Assembly: GCA_958298945.1 (NCBI GenBank) | Contig: CATQJD010000006.1 | Location: forward strand, 1-64,000 | Reading direction: 5' to 3' | DNA: 64,000 nt | DNA from: Atherix ibis | Lineage: Eukaryota; Arthropoda; Insecta; Diptera; Athericidae | Shown here: positions 14,396 through 30,040 of the stretch, one piece after another | Position numbering within the stretch: the first letter of the stretch is position 1 | Layout of the letters: each line of letters opens with the position of its first letter | The notes under the pieces: generated by a model | The model's input: only the letters and a program-made list of their open reading frames with translations | Told to the model about the DNA's origin: nothing | Databases searched by the model: none | Program-made: the position numbers and the translations under genes

Positions 14396-16880
14396 CTACT
14401 TCATATTCCTCTTAAATATACTACTTCATTATCCTCTTCAATATACTACTTCATAATCCTCTTAAATATACTATTTCATATTCCTCTTAAACATAATACT
14501 TCATATTCCTCTTAAATATACTACTTCATATTCCTCTTAAATATACTACTTCATATTTCTCTTAAATATACTACTTCATATTTTTCTCAAATATACTATT
14601 TCATATTCCTCTTAAACATACTACTTCATATTTCTCTTAAACAAACTACTTCATATTCCTCTTAAATATACTACTTCATATTCCTCTTAAACACACTATT
14701 TCATATTCCTTTAAACATACTACTTCTTATTCCTCTTGAACATACTACTTCATATTGCTCTTAAACATACTACTTCATATTCTTCTTAAAATATACTACT
14801 TCATATTCCTCTTACACATACTACTTCATATTCCTCTGAAACATGCAACTTCATATTCCTCTTAAATATACTACTTCATATTCCTCTTAAATATACTACT
14901 TCACATTCCTCTTAAACATACTATTTCATATTCCTCTTAAACATACTACTTCTTATTCCTCTTAAAAATACAACTTCTTATTCCTCTTGAACATACTACT
15001 TCATATTGCTCTTAAGCATACTACTTCATATTCCTCTTAAACATACTACTTCATATTCCTCTTAAACATACGACTTCATATTCGTCTGAAATATACTACT
15101 TCATATTCCTCTTAAACATACTACTTCTTATTCCTCTTAAACATACTACTTCATATTCCTCTAAAAAATACTACTTCATATTTCTCTTAAAAATACTACT
15201 TCATATTCCTCTTAAACATACTACTTCATATTGCTCTTAAGTATACTACTTCATATTCCTCTTAAATATACTACTTCATATTCCTCTTAAGCATATAACT
15301 TCATATTTGTCTTAAACATACTACTTCATATTCCTCTTAAATATACTACTTCATATTCCTCTTAAACATACTACTTCATATTCCTCTTAAACATACTACT
15401 TCATATTCCTCTGCAACATACTACTTCATATTCCTCTTAAACATACTACTTCATATTACTCTTAAACATACTGCTTCATATTCCTCTTAAACATGCTACT
15501 TCATATTCCTCTTAAACATACTACTTCATATTTCTCTTAAACATACTATTTCATATTCCTCTTAAATGTACCACTTCATTTTTATCTTAATTATACTACT
15601 TCATATTCCTCTTAAACATACTACTTCATATTCCCCTTAAATATACTACTTCATATTCCTCTTAAATATACTTCTTCATATTCCTCTTAAATATACAACT
15701 TCATATTCCTCTTAAACATACTACTTCATATTCCTCTTATATATACAACTTCATATTCCTCTAAAACATACTACTTAATATTCCTCTTAAACATACCACT
15801 TCATATTCCTCTTAAAAATACTACTTCATATTCCTCTTAAACATACTACTTCATATTCCTCTTACACATACTACTTCATATTCCTCTTAAATATACTACT
15901 TCATATTCCTCTTAAGCATACTACTTCATATTCCTCTTAAACATACTACTTCTAATTCCTCTTAAACATACGACTTCATATTCCTCTTAAATACACTACT
16001 TCATATTCCTCTTTAGTATACTACTTCATATTCCTCTTAAACATACTACTTCATATTCCTCTAAAGCATACAAGTTCAAATTCCTCTTAAACAAACTACT
16101 TCATATTCCTCTTAAACATAAAAATTCATATTCCTCTTAAACATACTACTTCATATTCCTCTTAAACATACTACTTCATATTACTCTTAAACATACTACT
16201 TCATATTCCTCTTAAACATACTACTTCATATTCCTCTTAAACATACTACTTCATATTCCTCTTAAACATACTACTTCATATTCCTCTTAAACATATTACT
16301 TCATATTCCTCTTAAATATACTACTTCAATTTCATCTTAAATATACTACTTCATATTCCTCTTAAACATACTACTTCATATTCCTCTTAAATATACTACT
16401 TCATATTCCTCTTCAATATACTACTTTATATTCCTCTTAAATATACTATTTCATATTCCTCTTGAACATAATACTTCATATTCCTCTTAAATATACTACT
16501 TCATATTCCTCTTAAATATACTACTTCATATTCCTCACATATATACTACTTCATATGCCTCTTAAACAGACTACTTCATATTCCTTTTAAATATACTACT
16601 TCATATTCCTCTTCAATATACTACTTCATATTCCTCTTAAATATACTATTTCATATTCCTCTTAAACATAATACTTCATATTCCTCTTAAATATACTTCT
16701 TCATATTCCTCTTAAATATACTACTTCATATTTCTCTTAAATATACTACTTCATATTTTTCTCAAATATACTACTTCATATTCCTCTGAAACATACTACT
16801 TCATATTTCTCTTAAACAAACTACTTCATATTCCTCTTAAATATACTACTTCATATTCCTCTTAAACATACTACTTCATA
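14396..16880. repeat. Segment III duplicated block, copy 1 (about 2,485 bp)
   Basis: This block recurs at 17496-19980 at a constant offset of 3,100 bp. Shared markers: TACTTCATTATCC (14421 and 17521), the 24-bp TATTCCTTTAAAC monomer (14701 and 17801), the 26-bp TCTTCTTAAAATATAC monomer (14781 and 17881) and TTATATATAC (15737 and 18837). Its first part continues the B module; the rest shares variants with segment I, such as TTAATTATAC diverged monomers and CATGCAAC. Outer limits were set by where the two copies stop matching. Confidence 0.85.
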
Positions 16881-17495
16881 TTACTCTTAAGCATACTACT
16901 TCATATTCCTCTTAAACATACTACTTCATATTCCTCTTAAACATACTACTTCATATTCCTCTTAAAAATACTACTTTATATTCCTTTTAAACATGCTACT
17001 TCTAATTCCTCTTAAACATACGACTTCATATTCCTCTTAAATATACTACATCATAATCCTCTTTAGTATACTACTTCATATTCCTCTTAAACATACTACT
17101 TCATATTCCTCTTAAACATACAACTTCATATTCCCCTTAAACATACTACTTCATATTCCTCTTAAACACACTACTTCATATTCCTCTTAAACATATTACT
17201 TCATATTCCTCTTAAATATACTACTTCATATTCCTCTTCAATATACTACTTCATAATCCTCTTAAATATACTATTTCATATTCCTCTTAAACATAATACT
17301 TCATATTCCTCTTAAACATACTGCTTCATATTCCTCTTAAATATACTACTTCATATTCCTCTTCAATATACTACTTCATATTCCTCTTTAATATACTATT
17401 TCATATTCCTCTTAAACATAATACTTCATATTCCTCTTAAATATACTACTTCATATTCCTCTTAAATATACTACTTCATATTTCTCTTAAATATA
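16881..17495. repeat. A-tail and B-type stretch between the segment III copies
   Basis: Between the two long copies lies about 615 bp that reads like the end of unit A (CCTTTTAAACATGC, CTAATTCC, TACGAC, CATAATCC, TTTAGTATAC, CCCCTTAAAC, AAACACACTAC) running into part of B (TACTGC at 17319). It is absent after the second copy. It marks the recombination joint that placed the long block twice at a 3,100-bp offset. Confidence 0.75.
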
Positions 17496-19980
17496 CTACT
17501 TCATATTCCTCTTAAATATACTACTTCATTATCCTCTTCAATATACTACTTCATAATCCTCTTAAATATACTATTTCATATTCCTCTTAAACATAATACT
17601 TCATATTCCTCTTAAATATACTACTTCATATTCCTCTTAAATATACTACTTCATATTTCTCTTAAATATACTACTTCATATTTTTCTCAAATATACTATT
17701 TCATATTCCTCTTAAACATACTACTTCATATTTCTCTTAAACAAACTACTTCATATTCCTCTTAAATATACTACTTCATATTTCTCTTAAACACACTATT
17801 TCATATTCCTTTAAACATACTACTTCTTATTCCTCTTGAACATACTACTTCATATTGCTCTTAAACATACTACTTCATATTCTTCTTAAAATATACTACT
17901 TCATATTCCTCTTACACATACTACTTCATATTCCTCTGAAACATGCAACTTCATATTCCTCTTAAATATACTACTTCATATTTCTCTTAAATATACTACT
18001 TCACATTCCTCTTAAACATACTATTTCATATTCCTCTTAAACATACTACTTCTTATTCCTCTTAAAAATACAACTTCTTATTCCTCTTGAACATACTACT
18101 TCATATTGCTCTTAAGCATACTACTTCATATTCCTCTTAAACATACTACTTCATATTCCTCTTAAACATACGACTTCATATTCCTCTGAAATATACTACT
18201 TCATATTCCTCTTAAACATACTACTTCTTATTCCTCTTAAACATACTACTTCATATTCCTCTAAAAAATACTACTTCATATTTCTCTTAAAAATACTACT
18301 TCATATTCCTCTTAAACATACTACTTCATATTGCTCTTAAATATACTACTTCATATTCCTCTTAAATATACTACTTCATATTCCTCTTAAGCATATTACT
18401 TCATATTTGTCTTAAACATACTACTTCATATTCCTCTTAAATATACTACTTCATATTCCTCTTAAACATACTACTTCATATTCCACTTAAACATACTACT
18501 TCATATTCCTCTGCAACATACTACTTCATATTCCTCTTAAACATACTACTTCATATTACTCTTAAACATACTGCTTCATATTCCTCTTAAACATGCTACT
18601 TCATATTCCTCTTAAACATACTACTTCATATTCCTCTTAAACATACTATTTCATATTCCTCTTAAATGTACCACTTCATTTTTATCTTAATTATACTACT
18701 TCATATTCCTCTTAAACATACTACTTCATATTCCCCTTAAATATACTACTTCATATTCCTCTTAAATATACTTCTTCATGTTCCTCTTAAATATACAACT
18801 TCATATTCCTCTTAAACATACTACTTCATATTCCTCTTATATATACAACTTCATATTCCTCTAAAACATACTACTTAATATTCCTTTTAAACATACCACT
18901 TCATATTCCTCTTAAAAATACTACTTCATATTCCTCTTAAACATACTACTTCATATTCCTCTTACACATACTACTTCATATTCCTCTTAAATATACTACT
19001 TCATATTCCTCTTAAGCATACTACTTCATATTCCTCTTAAACATACTACTTCTAATTCCTCTTAAACATACGACTTCATATTCCTCTTAAATACACTACT
19101 TCATATTCCTCTTTAGTATACTACTTCATATTCCTCTTAAACATACTACTTCATATTCCTCTAAAACATACTAGTTCATATTCCTCTTAAACAAACTACT
19201 TCATATTCCTCTTAAACATAAAAATTCATATTCCTCTTAAACATACTACTTCATATTCCTCTTAAACATACTACTTCATATTACTCTTAAACATACTACT
19301 TCATATTCCTCTTAAACATACTACTTCATATTCTCCTTAAACATACTACTTCATATTCCTCTTAAACATACTACTTCATATTCCTCTTAAACATATTACT
19401 TCATATTCCTCTTAAATATACTACTTCAATTTCATCTTAAATATACTACTTCATATTCCTCTTAAACATACTACTTCATATTCCTCTTAAATATACTACT
19501 TCATATTCCTCTTCAATATACTACTTTATATTCCTCTTAAATATACTATTTCATATTCCTCTTGAACATAATACTTCATATTCCTCTTAAATATACTACT
19601 TCATATTCCTCTTAAATATACTACTTCATATTCCTCATATATATACTACTTCATATTCCTCTTAAACAGACTACTTCATATTCCTTTTAAATATACTACT
19701 TCATATTCCTCTTCAATATACTACTTCATATTCCTCTTAAATATACTATTTCATATTCCTCTTAAACATAATACTTCATATTCCTCTTAAATATACTTCT
19801 TCATATTCCTCTTAAATATACTACTTCATATTTCTCTTAAATATATTACTTCATATTTTTCTCAAATATACTACTTCATATTCCTCTGAAACATACTACT
19901 TCATATTTCTCTTAAACAAACTACTTCATATTCCTCTTAAATATACTACTTCATATTCCTCTTAAACATACTATTTCATA
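17496..19980. repeat. Segment III duplicated block, copy 2
   Basis: Second copy of 14396-16880, nearly base for base. A few differences are visible, for example TTCCACTTAAAC near 18481 and TTCATGTTCC near 18776. Matching ends near 19980, where copy 1 goes into CTCTTAAGC but this copy goes into CTATTTCATATT followed by CTTCTTCTTCC. Confidence 0.85.
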
Positions 19981-22900
19981 TTCCTCTTAAACATACTACT
20001 TCTTCTTCCTCTTAAACATACTACTTCTTATTCCTCTTGAACATACTACTTCATATTACTCTTAAACATACTATTTCATATTCTTCTTAACATATACTAC
20101 TTCATATTCCTCTTACACATACTACTTCATATTCCTCTTAAACATGCAACTTCATATTCCTCTTAAATATACTACTTCATATTCATCTTAAATATATTAC
20201 TTCATATTCCTCTTAAATATACTACTTCATATTCCTCTAAAACATACTACTTCATATTCCTCTTAAACATACTAGTTCTTATTCCTCTTAAACATACTAC
20301 TTCATATTCCTCTTAAATATACTAATTCATAATCCTCTTAAACATACAACTTCATATTCCTCTTAAAAATACTACTTCATATTCCTCTTACACTTACTAC
20401 TTCATATTCCTCTAAAAAATACTACTTCATATTCCTCTTATATATACTACTTCATATTCCTCTTAAGCATATTACTTCATATTTCTCTTAAACATACTAC
20501 TTCATATTCCTCTTAAAGATACTACTTCATATTCCTCTTAAACATACTACTTCATATTCCTCTTAAACATACTACTTCATATTCCTCTGAAACATACTAC
20601 TTCATATTCCTCTTAAACATACTACTTCATATTACTCTTAAACATACTACTTCATATTCCTCTTAAACATACTACTTCATATTCCTCTTAAACATACTAC
20701 TTCATATTCCTCTTAAACATACTACTTCATATTCCTCTTAAACATAGTACTTCATATTCCTCTTAAATATGCTACTTCATATTCCTCTTAAATATACTAC
20801 TTCATATATCTCTTAAATATACTTCTTCCTATTCCTCTTAAATATACTACTTCATATTTCTGTTATATATACAACTTCATATTCCTCTAAAACATACTAC
20901 TTAATATTCCTCTTAAACATACTACTTCATATTCCTCTTAAACATACTACTTCAAATTCCTCTTAAACGTACTACTTCATATTCCTCTTAAACATACTAC
21001 TTCATATTCCTATTAAATATACTACTTCATATTCCTCTTAAGCATACTACTTCATATTCCTCTTAAACATACTACTTCATATTCCTCTTAAACATACGAC
21101 TTCATATTCCTCTGAAATATACTATTTCATATTCCTCTTAAACATACTACTTCTTATTCCTCTTAAACATACTAGTTCATATTCCTCTTAAATATACTAA
21201 TTCATATTCCTCTTAAACATACTACTTCATATTCCTCTTAAACATACTACTTCATATTCCTCTTACACATACTACTTCATATTCCTCTAAAAAATACTAC
21301 TTCATATTCCTCTTAAAAATACTACTTCATATTCCTCTTAAACATACTATTTCATATTGCTCTTAAATATACTACTTCATATTCCTCTTAAATATACTAC
21401 TTCATATTCCTCTTAAGCATATTACTTCATATTTGTCTTAAACATACTACTTCATATTCCTCTTAAATATACTACTTCATATTCCTCTTAAACATACTAC
21501 TTCATGTTCCTCTTAAACATACTACTTCATATTCCTCTCCAACATACTACTTCATATTCCTCTTAAACATACTACTTCATATTACTCTTAAACATACTAC
21601 TCCATATTCCTCTTAAACATACTACTTCATATTCCTCTTAAACATACTACTTTATATTCCTCTTAAACATACTACTTCATATTCCTCTTAAATATGCTAC
21701 TTCATATTCCTCTTAAATATACTACTTCATATTCCTCTTAAACATACTACTTCATATTCCTCTTATATATACAACTTCATATTCCTCTAAAACATACTAC
21801 TTAATATTCCTCTTAAACATACTACTTCATATTCCTCTTAAACATACTACTTCATATTCCTCTTAAACATACTACTTCATATTCCTCTTAAACATATTAC
21901 TTAATATTCCTCTTAAAAATACTACCTCATATTACTCTTAAGCATACTACTTAATATTCCTCTTAAACATACTACTTCTAATTCCTCTTAAACATACGAC
22001 TTCATATTCCTCTGAAATATACTACTTCATATTCCTCCTAAACATACTATTTCATATATCTCTTAAACATACTACATCATATTCTTCTTAAACATACTAC
22101 TTCATATTCTTCTTAAACATACTACTTCATATTCCTCTTAAACATAATTCTTTATATTCCTCTTAAATATACTACTTCATATTCCTCTTAAATAAACTAT
22201 TTCATATTCCTCTTAAACATACTACTTCTTATTCCTCTTAAACATACTATTTCATATTCTTCTTAAACATACTACTTCATATTCCTCTTAAACATACTAC
22301 TTCATATTCCTCTTAAACATACTACTTCATATTCCTCTTAAATATAGTACTTCATATTCCTCTTAAATATACTACTTCATATTCCTCTTAAACATACTAC
22401 TTCATATTCCTCTTAAACATACTACTTCATATTCCTTTGAAACATACTACTTCATATTCCTCCTAAACATACTACTTCATATTCTTCGTAAACATACTAC
22501 TTCATATTCCTCTTAAATATAGTACTTCATATTCCTCTTAAATATACTACTTCATATTCCTCTTAAACATACTACTTCATATTCCTCTTAAACATACTAC
22601 TTCTTATTCCTCTTAAACATACTATTTCATATTCTTCTTAAACATACTACTTCATATTCCTCTTAAATATACTACTTCATATTCCGCTTAAATATACTAC
22701 TTCATATTTTTCTCAAATATACTACTTCATATTCCCCTTAAACATACTACCTCATATTCCTCATAAATATACTACTTCAATTTCATCTTAAATATACTAC
22801 TTCATATTCCTCTTAAACATACTACTTCATATTCCTCTTAAACATACTACTTCATATTCCTCTTAAATAAACTACTTCATATTCCTCTTAAACATACTAT
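19981..22900. repeat. Segment IV left part: 900/950-bp (36/38-monomer) repeat
   Basis: Variant order repeats here at an offset of 950 bp (CTTAAGCATATT 20461 and 21411; ATTACTCTTA 20631 and 21581) and then at 900 bp (TTATATAT 20863 and 21763; AACATACGAC 21091 and 21991). The change of offset is exactly two monomers. A 26-bp monomer, TTCTTCTTAACATATAC, lies near 20081. From about 22030 to 22900 the monomers are closer to consensus and I see no long repeat beyond a 175-bp one. Confidence 0.78.
22341..22690. repeat. 175-bp (7-monomer) local duplication
   Basis: The rare AATATAGTAC variant occurs at 22341 and again at 22516, 175 bp apart, with similar monomers following (AAATATAC, AAACATAC, then CTTCTTATT or CCTTTGAAAC variants). 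The second half is not identical, so this is an older or partly converted local duplication. The limits are approximate. Confidence 0.55.
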
Positions 22901-23210
22901 TTCATATTCCTCTTAAACATACTACTTCTTATTCCTCTTAAACATACTACTTCATATTCCTCTTAAACATACTACTTCTTATTCCTCTTAAAATATACTA
23001 CTTCATATTCCTCTTACACATACTATTTCATATTCCTCTTAAACATACTACTTCATATTCCTCTTAAATATACTACTTCATATTCTTCTTAAATATACTA
23101 CTTCATATTTATCTTAAATATACTACTTCATATTCCTCTTAAACATACTACTTAATATTCCTCTTAAACATACTATTTCTTATTCCTCTTAAATATATAA
23201 CTTAATATTC

Positions 23211-25559
23211 CTCAAAAACATACTTCTTCATATTCCTGTTAACCATACTACTTCATATTCCTCTTAAACATACTACTACATATTCCTCTTAAATATACTA
23301 CTTCATATTCCTCTTAAACATACTACTTCATATTCCTCTTTAACATACTACTTCATATTCCTCTTAAATATACTACTTCATATTCCTCTTAAATATACTA
23401 CTGCATATTCCTCTTAAAAAGCTACTTCATATTCCTCTTAAACATACTACTTAATATTCTTCTTAAATATACTACTTCATATTCTTCTTAAATATACTAC
23501 CTCATATTCCTCTTAAGCATACTACTTCATATTCATCTTAAACATACTACTTCATATTCCTCTTAAACATACTACTTCATATTCCTCTTAAATATACTAC
23601 TTCATATTCCTCTTAAACATACTACTTCATATTCTTCTTAAACATAATACTTCATATTCCTCTTAAACATACTACTTCATATTCCTCTTAAACATACTAC
23701 TTCATATTACTCTTAAACATACTACTTCATAATTCTCTTTAACATACTACTTCATATTCCTCTTAAACATACTACTTCATATTCCTCTTAAACATACTAC
23801 TTCATATTCCTCTTAAACATACTACTTCATATTCCTCTTAAATATACTGCTTCATTTTTATCTTAAATATACTACTTCATATTCCCCTTAAGCATACTAC
23901 TTCATATTCCTCTTAAATATACTACTTCATATTCCTCTTAAATATACTACTTCATATTCCTCTTAAATGTACTACTTCATATTCCTCTTAAACATGCTAC
24001 TTCATATGCATTTTAAATATACTACTCCATATTCCTCTTAAACATAATACTTCATATTCCTCTTAAACATACTACTTCATATTCCTCTTAAATATACTAC
24101 TTCATATTCCTCTTAAATATACTACTTCATATTCCTCTTAAGCATATTACTTCATATTTCTCTTAAACATACTACTTCATATTCCTCTTAAATATACTAC
24201 TTCATATTACTCTTAAACATACTACTTCATATTCCTCTTAAACATACTACTTCATATTCCTCTGAAACATACTACTTCATGTTCCTCTTAAACATACTAC
24301 TACATATTACTCTTAAACATACTACTTCATATTCCTCTTAAACATACTACTTCATATTCCTCTTAAACATACTACTTCATATTCCTCTTAAACATACTAC
24401 TTCATATTCCTCTTAAACATACTACTTCATATTCCTCTTAAATATGCTACTTCATATTCCTCTTAAATATACTACTTTATATTCCTCTTAAATATAATAC
24501 TTCCTATTCCTCTTAAACATACTACTTCATATTCCTTTTATATATACAACTTCATATTCCTCTAAAACATACTACTTAATATTCCTCTTAAACATACTAC
24601 TTCATATTCCTCTTAAACATACTACTTTATATTCCTCTTAAACGTACTTCTTCATATTCCTCTTAAACATACTACTTCATATTCCTCTTAAATATACTAC
24701 TTCATATTCCTCTTAAGCATACTACTTCATATTCCTCTTAAACATACTACTTCAGATTCCTCTTAAACATACGACTTCATATTCCTCTGAAATATACTAC
24801 TTCATATTCCTCTTAAATATACTACTTCTTATTCCTCTTAAACATACTACTTCATATTCCTCTTACACATACTACTTCATATTCCTTTAAAAAATACTAC
24901 TTCATATTCCTCTTAAAAATACTACATCATATTCCTCTTAAACATACTACTTCATATTGTTCTCAAATATACTACTTCATATTCCTCTTAAACATACTAC
25001 TTCATATTCCTCTTAAACATACTATTTCTTATTCCTCTTAAACTTACTTCTTCATATTCCTCTTAAATATATAACTTAATATTCCTCAAAAACATACTTC
25101 TTCATATTCCTGTTAACCATACTACTTCATATTCCTCTTAAACATACTACTTCATATTCCTCTTAAACATGCTACTTCATATTTCTCTTGTACATACTAC
25201 TTCATATTCATCTTAAAGATACTACTTCATATTTCTCTTAAACATACTACTTCATATTCCTCTTAAACATACTACTTCATATTCCTCTTAAATATACTGC
25301 TTCATATTCCTCTTAAATATACTACTTCATATTCCTCTTAAACATACTACTTCATATTCCTCTTATATATACAACTTCATATTCCTCTAAAACATACTAC
25401 TTAATATTCCTCTTACACATACTACTTCATATTCCTCTTAAACATACTACTTTATATTCCTCTTAAACATACTACTTCATATTCCTCTTAAACATACTAT
25501 TTCTTATTCCTCTTAAACTTACTTCTTCATATTCCTCTTAAATATATAACTTAATATTC
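23211..25559. repeat. Segment IV HOR unit, copy 1 (2,349 bp, 94 monomers)
   Basis: Bounded by CTCAAAAACATAC at 23211 and 25560, each followed by CCTGTTAACCATAC. It contains a 24-bp monomer CTCTTAAAAAGCTAC (23411), a diverged monomer of the TACTGCTTCATTTTTATC form, and TACTACTACATATTAC near 24297. The same marker set recurs 2,349 bp later (CTCTTAAAAAG 25760; TACATATTAC 24301 and 26650). A further CTCAAAAAC at 25085 precedes the unit end by 475 bp. Confidence 0.87.
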
Positions 25560-27686
25560 CTCAAAAACATACTTCTTCATATTCCTGTTAACCATACTAC
25601 TTCATATTCCTCCTAAACAAACTACATCATATTCCTCTTAAATATACTACTTCATATTCCTCTTAAACATACTACTTCATATTCCTCTTTAACATACTAC
25701 TTCATATTCCTCTTAAATATACTACTTCATATTCCTCTTAAATATACTACTGCATATTCCTCTTAAAAAGCTACTTCATATTCCTCTTTAACATACTACT
25801 TAATATTCTTCTTAAATATACTACTTCATATTCTTCTTAAATATACTACCTCATATTCCTCTTAAGCATACTACTTCATATTCATCTTAAACATACTACT
25901 TCATATTCCTCTTAAACATACTACTTCATATTCCTCTTAAATATACTACTTCATATTCCTCTTAAACATACTACTTCATATTCTTCTTAAACATAATACT
26001 TCATATTCCTCTTAAACATACTACTTCATATTCCTCTTAAACATACTACTTCATATTACTCTTAAACATACTACTTCATAATTCTCTTTAACATACTACT
26101 TCATATTCCTCTTAAACATACTACTTCATATTCCTCTTAAACATACTACTTCATATTCCTCTTAAACATACTACTTCATATTCCTCTTAAATATACTGCT
26201 TCATTTTTATCTTAAATATACTACTTCATATTCCCCTTAAACATACTACTTCATATTCCTCTTAAATATACTACTTCATATTCCTCTTAAATATACTACT
26301 TCATATTCCTCTTAAATGTACTACTTCATATTCCTCTTAAACATGCTACTTCATATGCCTTTTAAATATACTACTCCATATTCTTCTTAAACATAATACT
26401 TCATATTCCTCTTAAACATACTACTTCATATTCCTCTTAAATATACTACTTCATATTCCTCTTAAATATACTACTTCATATTCCTCTTAAGCATATTACT
26501 TCATATTTCTCTTAAACATACTACTTCATATTCCTCTTAAATATACTACTTCATATTCCTCTTAAACATACTACTTCATATTCCTCTTAAACATACTACT
26601 TCATATTCCTCTGAAACATACTACTTCATGTTCCTCTTAAACATACTACTACATATTACTCTTAAACATACTACTTCATATTCCTCTTAAACATACTACT
26701 TCATATTCCTCTTAAACATACTACTTCATATTCCTCTTAAACATACTACTTCATATTCCTCTTAAACATACTACTTCATATTCCTCTTAAATATACCACT
26801 TCATTTTTATCTTAATTATACTACTTCATATTCCTCTTAAACATACTACTTCATATTCCTCTTAAATATGCTACTTCATATTCCTCTTAGATATACTACT
26901 TTATATTCCTCTTAAATATAATACTTCCTATTCCTCTTAAACATACTACTTCATATTCCTTTTATATATACAACTTCATATTCCTCTAAAACATACTACT
27001 TAATATTCCTCTTAAACATACTACTTCATATTCCTCTTAAACATACTACTTTATATTCCTCTTAAACGTACTTCTTCATATTCCTCTTAAACATACTACT
27101 TCATATTCCTCTTAAATATACTACTTCATATTCCTCTTAAGCATACTACTTCATATTCCTCTTAAACATACTACTTCAGATTCCTCTTAAACATACAACT
27201 TCATATTCCTCTGAAATATACTACTTCATATTCCTCTTAAACATACTACTTCTTATTCCTCTTAAACATACTACTTCATATTCCTCTTACACATACTACT
27301 TCATATTCCTCTAAAAAATACTACTTCATATTCCTCTTAAAAATACTACATCATATTCCTCTTAAACAAACTACTTCATATTGTTCTCAAATATACTACT
27401 TCATATTCCTCTTAAACATACTACTTCATATTCCTCTTAAACATACTATTTCTTATTCCTCTTAAACTTACTTCTTCATATTCCTCTTAAATATATAACT
27501 TAATATTCCTCAAAAACATACTTCTTCATATTCCTGTTAACCATACTACTTCATATTTCTCTTAAACATACTACTTCATATTCCTCTTAAACATACTACT
27601 TCATATTCCTCTTAAATATACTGCTTCATATTCCTCTTAAATATACTACTTCATATTCCTATTAAACATACTACTTCATATTCCTC
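25560..27686. repeat. Segment IV HOR unit, copy 2
   Basis: Repeats the previous unit with the same variant order. Its own CTCAAAAAC pair is at 27509 and 27884, 375 bp apart rather than 475, so this copy has lost four monomers in that interval. It also carries a diverged TACCACTTCATTTTTATC monomer near 26800 that in copy 1 is represented by ordinary monomers. Its right end merges into the long duplication that follows. Confidence 0.82.
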
Positions 27687-29991
27687 TTATATATACAACT
27701 TCATATTCCTCTAAAACATACTACTTAATATTCCTCTTACACATACTACTTCATATTCCTCTTAAACATACTACTTTATATTCCTCTTAAACATACTACT
27801 TCATATTCCTCTTAAACATACTATTTCTTATTCCTCTTAATCTTACTTCTTCATATTCCTCTTAAATATATAACTTAATATTCCTCAAAAACATACTTCT
27901 TCATATTCCTGTTAACCATACTACTTCATATTCCTCCTAAACAAACTACTTCATATTCCTCTTAAATATACTACTTCATATTCCTCTTAAACATACTACT
28001 TCATATTCCTCTTTAACATACTACTTCATATTCCTCTTAAATATATACTTCATATTCCTCTTAAATATAATACTGCATATTCCTCTTAAAAATCTACTTC
28101 ATATTCCTCTTAAGCATACTACTTAATATTCCTCTTAAATATACTACTTCATATTCTTCTTAAATATACTACCTCATATTCCTCTTAAGCATACTACTTC
28201 ACATTCCTCTTAAACATACTACTTCATATTCCTCTTAAACATACTACCTCATATTCCTCTTAAATATACTACTTCATATTCCTCTTAAACATACTACTTC
28301 ATATTCTTCTTAAACATAATACTTCATATTCCTGTTAAACATACTACTTCATATTCCTCTTAAACATACTACTTCATATTACTCTTAAACATACTACTTC
28401 ATATTTCTCTTTAACATACTACTTCATATTCCTCTGAAACATACTACTTAATATTCCTCTTAAACATACTACTTCATATTCCTCTTAAACATACTACTTC
28501 ATATTCCTCTTAAATATACTGCTTCATTTTCAACTTAAATATACTACTTCATATTCCTCTTAAACATACTACTTCATATTCCTCTTAAATATACTACTTC
28601 ATATTCCTCTTAAATATACTACTTCATATTCCTCTTAAACATACTACTTCATATGCCTCTTAAATATACTACTTCATATTCCTCTTAAACATAATACTTC
28701 ATATTCCTCTTAAACATACTACTTCATATTCCTCTTAAATATACTACTTCATATTCCTCTTAAATATACTACTTCATATTCCTCTTAAGCATATTACTTC
28801 ATATTTCTCTTAAACATACTACTTCATATTCCTCTTAAATATACTACTTCATATTCCTCTTAAACATACTACTTCATATTCCTCTTAAACATACTACTTC
28901 ATATTCCTCTGAAACATACTACTTCATATTCCTCTTAAACATACTACTACATATTACTCTTAAACATACTACTTCATATTCCTCTTAAACATACTACTTC
29001 ATATTCCTCTTAAACATAATACTTCATATTCCTCTTAAACATACTACTTCATATTCCTCTTAAACATACTACTTCATATTCCTCTTAAATATACCACTTC
29101 ATTTTTATCTTAATTATACTACTTTATATTCCTCTTAAACATACTACTTCATATTCCTCTTAAATATGCTACTTCATATTCCTCTTAAATGTACTACTTC
29201 ATATTCCTCTTATATATAATACTTCTTATTCCTCTTAAACATACTACTTCATATTCCTCTTATATATACAACTTCATATTTCTCTAACACATACTACTTA
29301 ATATTCCTCTTAAACATACTACTTCATATTCCTCTTAAACATACTACTTTATATTCCTCTTAAACGTACTACTTCATATTCCTCTTAAACATAATACTTC
29401 ATATTCCTCTTAAATATACTACTTCATATTCATCTTAAGCATACTACTTCATATTCCTCTTAAACATACTACTTCATATTCCTCTTAAACATACGACTTC
29501 ATATTCCTCTGAAATATACTACTTCATATTCCTCTTACACATACTACTTCATATTCCTCTAAAAAATACTACTTCATATTCCTCTTAAAAATACTACTTC
29601 ATATTCCTCTTAAACATACTACTTCATATTATTCTCAAATATACTACTTCATATTCCTCTTAAATATACTACTTCATATTCCTCTTAAGCATATTACTTC
29701 ATATTTGTCTTAAACATACTACTTCATATTCCTCTTAAATATACTACTTCATATTCCTCTTAAACATACTGCTTCATATTCCTCTTAAACATACTACTTC
29801 ATATTCCTCTGCAACATATTACTTCATATTCCTCTTAAACATACTACTTCATATTACTCTTAAACATACTACTTCATATTCCTCTTAAACATACTACTTC
29901 ATATTCCTCTTAAACATACTACTTCATATTCCTCTTAAACATACTACTTCATATGCCTCTTAAACATACTACTTCATATTCCTCTTAAATA

Positions 29992-30040
29992 TACCACTTC
30001 TTTTTTATCTTAATTATACATTTCATATTCCTCTTAAACA
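29992..30040 (+). repeat. First 24-bp form of the diverged monomer (TTATACATTTCAT)
   Basis: Here TTAATTATACTACTTCAT is replaced by TTAATTATACATTTCAT, a one-base-shorter version. I find no such form to the left of this point. To the right it is the usual form, and after about 45260 many copies carry a further change to CTTTATTATACATTT. The order of appearance suggests a single deletion followed by spread through unit amplification. Confidence 0.8.
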
